In this document: in pieces, positions 1 to 8,770 of the stretch
Layout: each line of letters opens with the position of its first letter
Position numbering within the stretch: position 1 is the first letter of the stretch
DNA from: Spongospora subterranea
Taxonomy: Eukaryota; Endomyxa; Phytomyxea; Plasmodiophorida; Plasmodiophoridae
Direction of reading: 5' to 3'
NCBI GenBank assembly: GCA_900404475.1
Contig: OUQQ01000577.1
Span: 10,229 to 25,312 of the forward strand
DNA: 15,084 bases
Made by a program: the position numbers and the translations under genes
The notes under the pieces: model-generated
The model's database searches: none
Seen by the model: the letters and a program-made list of their open reading frames with translations, nothing else
Told to the model about the DNA's origin: nothing

Positions 1-371
1 AAATCAGGAAGTGACAGACATCCTTCACCTTCAAGTTCGCAATTTTCGGTTTATTGCGCGCAATTGTGTGAGTGTGCGCCAACCGGTAGGAGTGGCTTGC
101 GCTACTGGTGGTCTAGACAGACGTGTCAGCGGTAGTTGGTAATCGTTACCCATTACCTGTTTTCCCTAATCTACCCACCCATCCTGATCAGTCCCCGTCA
201 TTGATTGTGTATCGTATAGTGAATTCGTCACCAGTCAAGTATACCCTCTCTATATCCTTTTCAGGATATCCATTCCGACATTGAATTGCCAATAATACCC
301 CCATCAACACATCACCCTCGCCCATAAGCGAGGTTGGTAATCCTCTCAACTCACCAGAATTCTTTGCGACG
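1..371. promoter_or_regulatory. Upstream region and 5' UTR of the CFIm68-like gene
   Basis: No plus-strand gene is seen here. The plus frame of the first exon is open back to about position 285 but has no earlier ATG, so translation should start at 372. A pyrimidine-rich stretch ending in an AG at 263-264 looks like a splice acceptor. With a GT near 206 it would make a 5' UTR intron of ordinary size for this genome, but this is only inferred. On the minus strand an AATAAA (plus TTTATT, about 50-55) follows an open frame of 69 codons (188-397); see the findings. Confidence 0.4.
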
Positions 372-2908
372 ATGTCATGGCTGTACGACGATGACAATTT
401 ATTACCGGTTCTTGATGCCGCGGTTAATGTGTCAGTGCCGGAAACATCTCCTGCAGCGGATTTTGAGTTGTTCCATCAGCCAGTGACGCCGGTTGTTGAT
501 ATACCTGCGGATATAGCTCCCACTCTTGACCAAGGAATCAAAGACATTCGAATTAGGTAACTTGCTTTATTATACTCATCACTGCAGGACCATTTTTGTT
601 ATTCATGTTTTAATTAGGAACCTTCAGTGGTGGACAACCGAAGCTGACTTGAGAAACTTATTGTCAGATTGCGGTGTTATCAAATCGGTAGAATTTGACA
701 CTGCCATAAAGAACGGAAAATCGTTAGGAATCGCAACCATTACATTTGACAGTTCGGATGCTGCTCTTAGAGGTATCGATACTGTTGATTCAACAAGTAT
801 TAATGGAAGAATGGCGCAAGCATCACTTTTGGTCGTGGAAGAGGCCAATCTTAGACCGAATGAGGCTCCAACTGGCTATGGATCAAAGCGGACTGCACCA
901 TCAAGTTTGCGCCGCGTTTCGCCATCTAGGATTTATAAGCCCGCCTATGGTCGGCCACCAAGAGAGCTGGACGAAAATAGGCGAAGAGATATTGTGTTAA
1001 GAAAGGATCCGAGGGACACGACTTTCCAACGGTTGGTTTTTTGTTTTCAGTTCAACGATTCTCAGATTGACACGCTGATAGGTCCCATAACGATCATCAT
1101 GATGTTAGTCGGGGCCGTTCTTCTGTGGCGAATCATTCGAAAAGTAAAGAAGTATCTGAAAATGACAGAAAATCAAATGCGGAAGGTCATGGAAAAGAGG
1201 TTCCGGAGAGTAAGATTTTTTCGGAAGCTTTGCCAGATTTATCTTCAAAGTCTTTAGAAAAAACCGAAGTTTGTGAAAAGGCAGCAGGTACTGAAGAAAC
1301 CCAGAATTTTTGTTCTAAAAACGCTGATTTGGACCTAATTTCAATTGTAGAGATTGAAAACACAGATATTCGTGGGCCTGATGATGTTCCTTTGCGCGAT
1401 CAAACTCAAAGCAATCAAAGCAGGGTAACGGACAAAGATGCCCGACCTGATGGTCGAAGTTCCGAAAAGCTTCTTAAAAAGAGCGGCGACGCGGAAACAT
1501 CCCGATCTTATGCAGTTGATCAGGACCGGCGAGAGGTTAACGGTGACAGGCACCATCGTCATCGGGAAGAATACCTGCGGCGAGAACGGTCTGACAACGG
1601 TGATTCCGACCGTCGACTGAAGCACGATGCTCCAGGCAATTTGAGGAAAGATTTTGCCCATACTGAAACTGGCAGAAGCCGAAACGACAGCGCTCCCAAG
1701 AGAACAATTATTCGTGAGGAGGACGAACGTGAGCACTATCGTAGCAGAGTAGACCGTGATGTATCGGAAAGACATCGTCCCAGTAGAGACGACGAAAAGC
1801 GTTCCGGTCGCTTAGAAAATGATACTTCCCGTCGGCGATCAAAGATTCTAGATTATGAACATGGGGTTCATTCCTCGGGTGGCTTGAAGGAAGAAGTTGG
1901 TACTGAAAGAAGCCATCGCAAAGAAAGTCGTGACACTAGCGAAAGAGAAATTCGCCGAAGTAAACGGAGTCGTAGTGAGGGAAACGAAGTAGTAGATAAA
2001 ACCAGAAAAGTTGCGAGAGATGATAGTTCATCTTTGCTTGATTCCTCAAAGGGTCATGTACATCGACATCATGAAAGTACAGACAAACCTAAACAAGAGT
2101 CAGGATTTTCTGGGAAGAAGAATGATAAGCCAAGCCATTCAATACACCCTGAAAGAAGACGAGCCATTGATGAAGCATACGAAACCATGCGCAAAGATCC
2201 ATTGAAGCAGGGTTCCCGTGTTCCATCTGCCGTCGATGTTAGTGGACAAGACTGATCGTTATCACCTTTCTTATTCCCTCGTGTTTGGCTAGGATCGTCG
2301 TCATGGTGATGACCGAAAGAGAGTTGAAATCCATCGAGATGATAAACGTCAAGCGGAATCGCGGTCCCGTGCTGCTACTTCTGAAGGATTAGAGCGGCGA
2401 GATAATGTGAAGCCTGCGCCATCAAATGACATGGATAGGCGAAATGTTCTGGGCTCGAGCTCTTCCAAGAAGGATTCCGCAACACGCAATGAAAACCATA
2501 GCGATGATAAAGAAGTTGGACGAGGTGGTTTTGATGGCAGAGACAATCGTCCTAGGTCCAGCAGGGATTTGGAGTCATCAGACGGACGCGGTCGCTCTGA
2601 TAAAGGAAGCCATCGTGTGGCTGAAAGTCATACGCGCGATAGGGAACGCAGGAGGATTGTGAGTGCAAGGGGTTTTTGGCAACGATTTTTATTACATGGA
2701 TTTAATGTGTGTCGCTTGTTAGGATGAAAGATATGATGAATCAAGGTCCGACCATCGTAATTCGCATAAACATCGTGATCGATCCCCAGCCAGAACTTCT
2801 CGGATCGATGTTAGAGAGAGTTACCATTCAGAAGGAAAGTCTAGGAAACGGCGCAAAGAAACGCCACCTAAATCCCCTGAAAAACCCAGACGTGATAGGC
2901 GTCATTAA
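372..2908 (+). CDS. CFIm68/CPSF6-like RRM protein with RS/RD-rich tail, five exons
   Basis: Exons are 372-556, 618-1031, 1082-2237, 2293-2658 and 2723-2908, giving 768 residues. The introns (61, 50, 55 and 64 nt) have donors GTAACT, GTTGGT, GTTAGT and GTGAGT and all end in AG; reading frame is kept at each junction. Residues 57-135 form one RRM. Its first strand is followed by NLQWWTTEADL, split by intron 1. The NLxWWTT signature is diagnostic of the large subunit of cleavage factor Im (animal CPSF6/CPSF7, plant CFIm68), and the RNP1-like stretch is KSLGIATITF. The family binds the CFIm25 subunit and pre-mRNA upstream of the poly(A) site in the nucleus and influences poly(A)-site choice. The acidic N terminus fits the family. 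The remaining roughly 600 residues are charged, low-complexity R/D/E/S/K/H sequence, like the RS-like end of CPSF6 but longer and without the Pro-rich middle. It could instead be another SR-type splicing protein, but the WW motif argues against that. Confidence 0.72.
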
Positions 2909-3360
2909 GATAATTGTTAGTCATAAATTGTTCAACTGGAAATAATAGTTTGTTTGTCGTGAACCTATAAAACCCTTGATCTACCAGACCTGCTGGCTGC
3001 ACCGATACCTGATGGCGACTGTAATTACTGGTACGGTACAGTTGAGAATGTGAGGGGAGGCCCCCTTAAATACACATCTGAGATACAGTAGAGCAAGTAA
3101 CCCTACCACCCTCGCATATTCAAACAGGAGTCGAACAGGACAAGATCTGATCACTTTATCAAGACCCTGCAAACCATAGGTCGGGGCGTCAACCAGGATT
3201 GGTAAGGCTTGCCATGTCAAATGGGGCACACCATATTATTTGGGCAATCATTCGTTCTACCACTGCGTTCATCCATGATCACTCTTACTGCCTCGTATCG
3301 CGATCAGAATTTCGTTATAGTAATATTTTGATTTAGGAATACTCCTAGCAATAGTTCAGA
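2909..3360. other. Intergenic spacer between the CFIm68-like gene and coronin
   Basis: This 452-bp stretch should hold the 3' UTR of the upstream gene and the promoter of coronin. I see no convincing gene. A minus-strand open frame of 82 codons (2981-3229) has no recognisable domain. The sequence ending in TTTAG near 3336, just before the coronin ATG, could be the acceptor of a 5' UTR intron. The best poly(A)-like hexamer just after the upstream stop is AATAAT near 2940. Confidence 0.5.
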
Positions 3361-5331
3361 ATGAGTGGAAGATTCGTTCGCGCGTCCAAATTTCGACATG
3401 TTGTTGGAGTCGCGTCAAAAAAGGTCACTATGTATATCGTTTAAGTATGAGAATGGGCTTAAAATGTCGAGGCTGCCATTAGACTGAATCCTATCAAGAA
3501 GTATCTTCTCTAACCACCGGTGAAGGAAACTACCTCAAAGCAAATACCAAGTTTCTAGCAGTGGCTAAACCTGTAAGTTGAGTTATTATCGTGGAGTGTG
3601 TAAAAATAAAGGATCAATCTCATTGATTTAGGGTGGTGGAGGCCCCGTCACGGTCCATAACCTCGATAAACTTGAGAGATTTGACACTAATCACCCTACC
3701 GTAAATGTGCATAAAGCCAAGGTTCCAATCGCTCTCAAGCTTGTCTGAGTATCCATAGTAATTTTATCGTTGTAGGTGCTAGATTTCGATTGGAACCCTT
3801 TTGTCGATACGCTGTTAGCGACGGCTGCAGAAGACAATGATGTTAAAGTAATCATATACATCAAAATATTGCTAAATAGAAACTCACAAGTTCGTCGCAG
3901 ATATCTGTGATTCCTGATGAAGGCCTGACAGATAATATCACCGAGGCTATCGTCGAACTTAAAGGCCATCAAAAAAAGGTAAAGGGCTGCTTTTTTCAAA
4001 CAAAGTAATTCAATTGTGTGCATCAGGCGGCAATTGTTCACTTCCATCCCGCGGCCAATAATGTCCTAGCATCTTCTGGTTATGATCATGTGATTAAATT
4101 TTGGGACATCGAGAAGCAAGCTGAGATTGCGGAAGTAACCCAGCATACTGAACTCATTCAATCGTTTGAATGGAATATGGACGGTAGTTTGGTTGTGTCA
4201 ACTTGCAAGGATAAATTGGTAACTATGTTCTATGGAATTTTTGCTGTAGCTACTTCTCATTTAAGGCTACAGTTACGAGTTTTTGATCCTCGTCAGCCAT
4301 CTACTGCAATGTCAACTGAAGGAATGGCTGGAGGGAAGTCATCCCGTGCTGTCTGGATCGTCGATAAGGATAAAATATGTGTGGCCGGATTCAGCAAAAC
4401 GTCCATGCGTCAGATTAAGATATGGGATCCTCGCAAATTGGGTGTAGGTGTTGGCTCTTCGGCTGCCGTGATTCCAGTCTTTGTAACCTGTAGTGGTGTC
4501 CTTAGGACGCTCTCTCTGAAACAGATTTGGACCAATCGGCTGGAGTTCTCATGCCCTTCTACGATCCTGATACCAGCATCTTATATCTGGGTGGGAAAGG
4601 AGATGGCAACATTCGCTACTTTGAAGTTGTAAGGTTGTCTGAATTTCGTGGCGATTTTGTTATGAAAGTTGTCCAGGTTGATGAAGAGCCGTTTTTGCAT
4701 ATATTGTCTGAATACCGGTCCAATGAGCCTCAAAAAGGTGCAGCACTTCGAATCCATTCAATTCTTCTTTTGATGCTGTTTTTATTTTTAGGTCTAGAGT
4801 TTTTAGCAAAGCGTGCTTGTGACACTAATAAGTGTGAAATTGCAAGAGCCTTACGGCTTAATCGTGATTGGATTGAACCTGTATCGTTTCAGGTATCTTC
4901 ATCGAACTCATTCATATAAAAAACTTACCTCGAGATTTTTAGGTTCCCAGGAAGGTATTTGCCCAGAAAAACAAGCTATCTGTCATGATTTCTTACTGCT
5001 TTTATTATTCAGTCGGACAATTTCCAGGCTGATATCTATCCTGACACTTATGCTGGCATCCCAGCTAGCTCAGCTGACGACTGGATATCTGGGACGAATC
5101 GCAATCCACCACTGATGTCCATGGATCCGGCTTTGTCTGGCGCAATCAAATCAGACGCGAACCCTGGGTCTTCTTCGGCGGCACCTGTCTTCAAGGTAAC
5201 CTTATGGAATTTCTAAGATCCATTGCTCAACCTAAGATTAGGCTCGCAAAAGTCCCGCGGAACTCGAACAAGAATTAGCCGCTGCTTACGAGCGCATCAA
5301 AGTCCTTGAAGCACAATTGTGTGCAAAATGA
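3361..5331 (+). CDS. CRN1: Coronin (actin-binding WD-repeat protein), 13 exons
   Basis: Exons are 3361-3423, 3483-3572, 3632-3721, 3776-3847, 3901-3978, 4027-4218, 4273-4443, 4506-4628, 4677-4737, 4792-4892, 4943-4954, 5013-5195 and 5242-5331, giving 441 residues. The start MSGRFVRASKFRHV is the classic coronin N terminus. It is followed by a seven-bladed WD propeller whose family landmarks are all present in order: FDWNPF, GHQKKAAIVHFHP, WDIEKQAEI, CKDKLLRVFDPR, GFSKTSMRQIKIWDPR, DQSAGVLMPFYDPD and NIRYFEVVDEEPF. The conserved C-terminal extension reads EPVSFQ, VPRK, SDNFQADIYPDTYAG. The last exon encodes a short heptad coiled coil (about residues 416-440) for oligomerisation. Coronins bind F-actin and regulate Arp2/3 and cofilin at cortical patches. 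The length matches short coronins of animals and Dictyostelium (about 445-480) rather than the longer yeast form. Introns are 48-62 nt and several donors are weak (GTCACT, GTTCCA, GTGCAG). Confidence 0.95.
4943..4954 (+). other. CRN1: 12-nt microexon of coronin (encodes VPRK)
   Basis: The four codons GTT CCC AGG AAG lie between the TTTTTAG acceptor ending at 4942 and a GTATTT donor at 4955. Joining exon 10 (ending EPVSFQ) to this exon and then to 5013 gives VPRK followed by SDNFQADIYPDT, which is the conserved coronin sequence VPRKSD..Q.D.YPDT. The alternative donor GTCATG at 4982 would add nine residues in the middle of this conserved block and leave an intron of only 31 nt, so it is less likely. 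Confidence 0.8.
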
Positions 5332-5423
5332 ACCTGTACTGCGGTCTTGGAGATGATTAAAACAGAGTTCCGTAATTGTTGATTAATAAAAGTCAGATAA
5401 AGGTTTATTGCGTGAATGGCACA
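5332..5423. terminator. Shared 3' region of convergent coronin and GUT2 genes, with opposing AATAAA signals
   Basis: Only 92 bp separate the coronin stop (5329-5331) from the GUT2 stop (5424-5426, minus). A plus-strand AATAAA lies at 5385-5390 for coronin. A minus-strand AATAAA (plus TTTATT, 5404-5409) serves GUT2. Each hexamer lies 5' of its likely cleavage site, so the two mRNAs should overlap tail to tail by a few tens of bases. Confidence 0.7.
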
Positions 5424-5751
5424 TTAGGCAATTGTATTGTTTAGAATTATCGAGGATATATAACAGAAAGCAGCCAAGGAGATGTGCGTCCCATCCCGTA
5501 AGGCACGATGGAATTGATGAATAAGATGTGAACATTCTGAGGGGGTTAGAGAACCTGCAAACAAATTTGACGTTAGCAACTTGACAAAAAAGAGGGTACA
5601 CATAGTAGTCTGATGCTTGAAATGGGGTTTCTGGACTTACTGAATAAAGAACAAGAATAAACGAGGGATTGGGCTTCGGATAGCGTAAGAAAACCGTTTT
5701 GTGCAATCTTCAGATTTTGGATTGAAGCAGATAGAGAAGAATCCGAAACTC
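5424..5751 (-). other. GUT2: EF-hand-like C-terminal domain of GUT2 (exons 14-15)
   Basis: Reading straight on from exon 13 reaches a TGA at 5773-5775. A strong donor GTAAGC at 5798 and an acceptor after TGACTGTAG at 5752 instead define a 47-nt intron, leading to a frame that reads [18 protein letters not shown], an EF-hand loop and exit helix (Gly604 and Glu610 in the usual loop positions 6 and 12). A GTAAGT donor at 5640 and a TTTGCAG acceptor at 5555 join the last exon ([20 protein letters not shown]), which lines up with the second EF-hand of animal GPD2. Loop positions 1, 3 and 5 of the first hand are Lys, Ala and Asn, so calcium binding is doubtful. Confidence 0.68.
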
Positions 5752-8180
5752 CTACAGTCATATATGAAGTGATCAATTCAGTGAATTCTGCGGCTTACGA
5801 TGCGCTGATCCCATCGTGTTTAAAAACACATCGGCGGCTTGGAACTCATCGATCATTCTGTCTTGGCTCCAATGCAGTTCATGGGACATTAGACTAATGA
5901 TTAACGGTAGAGCATCTCTTGCTAACGCCGAATTGATAAATCTGCAATCAAAAAATCATCGTGGCGTTGTACTATCGATAACTTGACGATTATTACGCCA
6001 TTCTAGTTCTTCTTGCAAGAATATCTACTGCAGTAAGAGCATGTTCTTCTCGTACGCCATAAACAACTTCTGCACGAATGTACGGAAGACAATCAATGAT
6101 GCGATGATTGAGATTCAAATCCGACTAAAATACTGAATTCAACCGGAGATTGAAGTGTTGAAACCTGACTAACTTCAGCGCACAGGTTGAGGACACGTGT
6201 ATATCTATCTCCATAAGCATGAGAGAGGTGCTGCGCGATATCAGGTGCAAACCCTTTTTACATCAGTGTATTGCTGAAATGGATTACCGAACAACAGCTT
6301 ACCTGCAGTTTCGATAGCTTCGTGAAGTTCCTGAAACCAGGTTTCGGCTCCAATAAGCTTTCTTCCGTAAGTAGAACATGGTTTGCCCTTAGACAACTTG
6401 GGATGCAACAATAACACCCGATTTATGATATCTTCGGACATTGATCTGGAATAATCAGGTCGCGACCGTTGATGGATGGAGCGGCAGATTTGCTATACCT
6501 ATAAGTAGTCCATTTCCCTCCAGCGATGGTAAATAATCCGCTTATTCCATTCACATCAATCATATGGTCCCTGGATATAGATTTGGTTCCTCCATTGGCG
6601 TTGCTTGCAGGAGAGGCTAACGGACGAATCCCTGGCTTTATATTAGCACACGTAAGTATACAAAGCAAATTAAACATTCATCAGACCTGCCCATGACGAC
6701 TTTACATCAGAAAGAGTAAGTGGCCGAGATAAAACTGTAGCTAACTGATCTAATATCCATTGAATCTCTAAAAATTCTACTTACTCAAACGGCCAATTTG
6801 CACGCTTTGTTACAGCATAAAATACCTTGTTGTTTTGCCTCAGGAAGAACGGTTACCGTGGTAGGAGCATCTGTAGTGCCTGCGATGGTTGACCCTTCCC
6901 AGGGCAAAAGGAAAAGCACACGCCCATCAACTGTTTTAGGGATCAGTAAACCGGCTCCACCAGCCGAACAGTCTTGAGGAAGTGTAATATGCACACCGAT
7001 ACTAATAATGTTTCGTCAGACGGGTACGAAATAAACGAATGACTGAAAACTCCACCTTGGGCATATAATATTAGGGAGGGAAGAATCGTCCAAATGTCGT
7101 ATTGAGTCCGAAAAGGGCCCTGAGGCATTAACAACTACCTGGGCAACAAAACAGTCTGTAATCTCATAAAATTGATACCAAGCAAATTCAACCTTAGCAA
7201 AACAATCCCATTTGATGTTAGATATGGTGTCATGTAGTTTGACACCTATAATGGCACCTTGATCGTTTTTTATAAACCCTTCCATTCTGACATGGTTTAC
7301 TACATCAGCACCATCTTCCTCCGCGGTTAAAGCCAGAGACAAGTTCATTCGAGCATCTTCTTGCAATCCTATTTCAAAGAGCGGTTAGACAGCTGAAAAT
7401 ATTGTCTTCGAAAGCTACCATCGTAATAAACTATAGAGCATTTAAGATTGTCCTGCTGAATCGCAGGAAACTGGTCAATTGTCTCCTGTTTTCCCATGAA
7501 ATAGCTGGATTTTAGGGCACCTTTGAACCCACAAACAAGATCGTAAACCTTCATTCCTGGAAATTGTGTAACTACACTCGACAATGATAATATGGGATAG
7601 TACCAAAATAGTAATACGGTGCCGTAAACAGAACATATGGATATGCATCGTATATAGGGACAATAATTGGCAAACATGTCGTAAGATGCGGTGCAATCGA
7701 CATCATATGGCGACGTTCACGAAGCCTGGTGTTGAGAATGAATGCGGGTATTGGCTTAACAAGTTATTACAATCATTTACGCGTCCGATACTAGAGATAA
7801 TTGCGACAAATCAGCATTTGTCACCGCCTTTTCTAGATACCGAACACCTCCGTGTATCAGCTTAGAACTTCGAGAGCTGGTCCCGGATCCAAAGTCGTCA
7901 GCCTCTATAAGGCAAGTCGACAGACCACGATTGACTGCATCTAATGCCACACCACAACCCGTTGCCCTGAATAGAATCATCTACTGATATTTTTATATAC
8001 CGTCGTGGTAATTTACCCTCCTCCAACAATCAAAATATCATACTGAGTGGAAGCGGTTCTGGCGATTGTGGCGTCGCGTTTGGATATACACGGAGGGGTC
8101 CCTTGACCGTTATCTAATGCTATGGACCCCGATCCAATCAGCACGGCAGCATATCGATAGAGGCGCTTGCATGATATCAT
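5424..8180 (-). CDS. GUT2: Mitochondrial FAD-dependent glycerol-3-phosphate dehydrogenase, 15 exons, C-terminal EF-hand-like tail
   Basis: Exons in transcript order are 8017-8180, 7781-7966, 7604-7725, 7419-7556, 7193-7368, 7056-7138, 6826-7001, 6687-6767, 6499-6631, 6303-6445, 6174-6253, 5997-6124, 5799-5941, 5641-5751 and 5424-5554, giving 664 residues. Introns are 47-58 nt except the last (86). The enzyme oxidises glycerol-3-phosphate to dihydroxyacetone phosphate at the outer face of the inner mitochondrial membrane and passes electrons to ubiquinone. The N terminus ([16 protein letters not shown]) is basic then hydrophobic, as a presequence plus membrane anchor. The FAD motif [18 protein letters not shown] is at 52-69, [13 protein letters not shown] at 90-102, and the second signature GGKWTTYR at 413-420. 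Other family landmarks include [23 protein letters not shown], and [13 protein letters not shown] near the end of the catalytic part. Residues 585-664 (exons 14-15) look like two degenerate EF-hands, as in animal GPD2. The intron 11 donor could be GTTTCA (exon 11 then ends at 6165, adding VSQ) instead of GTTAGT. Confidence 0.93.
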
Positions 8181-8770
8181 TAGGATTGGGTGCGAGAGAA
8201 ATGAGGCTCATCAATATATCGACGAAAAGGGACTGCGGACCGACCGGCCCTCACTCACAGCACTCGAAATTAGAGCAGTTAGGGCACGTCGGGCAGTCGG
8301 TGGACCGCTACACAAGTACAACTCGAGTAACATGTCTGAACTGGGCTGCGACTTGTTCCTGCTGCGCGGCCACACCAGCCGAACTGCACTGTTGAACCTG
8401 CACTCGCGAGAGAAAAGAAAAACGATCAACTTGTAAATCGGTGTCAATAGGCCGCGTCTTGATCGAGTGATGCGGCCTCCTTCGATCTGGCGATCTGAGC
8501 TTGACTGCAGCTGCGTTTCTTTCCGTCTGAGTTCAAGTCTATTCCTACAGTTACTGCTCGGCCAACTTTCCGCCGTGAATCGCTGTTTCTCCGATAGGCT
8601 CGATCTCCCCTCTTTGGTGTTTCGCCGAATGGCCGTCGAACTCTAACCGCCCTCCCCTGTCCTCTTTTGACACCTGGCGTATTCGTCCCGCGGTCCCGCC
8701 CCTCCCCATCTCCTTCCTGCACTCACGGACTCCGCTACCGTCAACTGATTATCTCGTCGCATACGCTTTT
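8181..8770. promoter_or_regulatory. Divergent intergenic promoter between GUT2 and the triple-RRM gene
   Basis: The 590 bp between the two ATG codons contain no ORF with recognisable features. From about 8500 to 8770 the plus strand is C/T-rich, with tracts such as CTCCCCTGTCCTCTTTTG, typical of a TATA-less fungal promoter or a pyrimidine-rich leader of the downstream gene. The other half (8181-8500) shows no clear element. The open frames seen on both strands here look like chance. Confidence 0.5.

Noticed and set aside
1341..1775. Minus-strand frame of 144 codons inside the CFIm68-like gene
   Set aside because: It is antisense to an Arg/Asp/Ser-rich coding exon, where stop codons are rare by composition, and it has no domain signature.
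3121..3170. tRNA-like T-loop (GGAGTCGAAC) on the minus strand
   Set aside because: The bases flanking the loop do not form a T stem, and no acceptor or anticodon stem could be folded around it.
2981..3229. Minus-strand 82-codon frame in the spacer
   Set aside because: There is no recognisable domain, no fitting splice or poly(A) signals, and the length is within chance.
4943..5012. Longer coronin exon 11 with a donor at 4982
   Set aside because: It would leave a 31-nt intron, far below the others, and would insert nine residues into a strongly conserved coronin block.
5773..5798. GUT2 ending at the TGA at 5773-5775
   Set aside because: It is possible, but a good GTAAGC donor, a branch-like TGAC, an AG acceptor and an EF-hand-like continuation favour splicing past it.
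8066..8722. Several overlapping frames on both strands upstream of GUT2 and the RRM gene
   Set aside because: They overlap one another and the GUT2 first exon, and show no domain. The region is better read as a divergent promoter.
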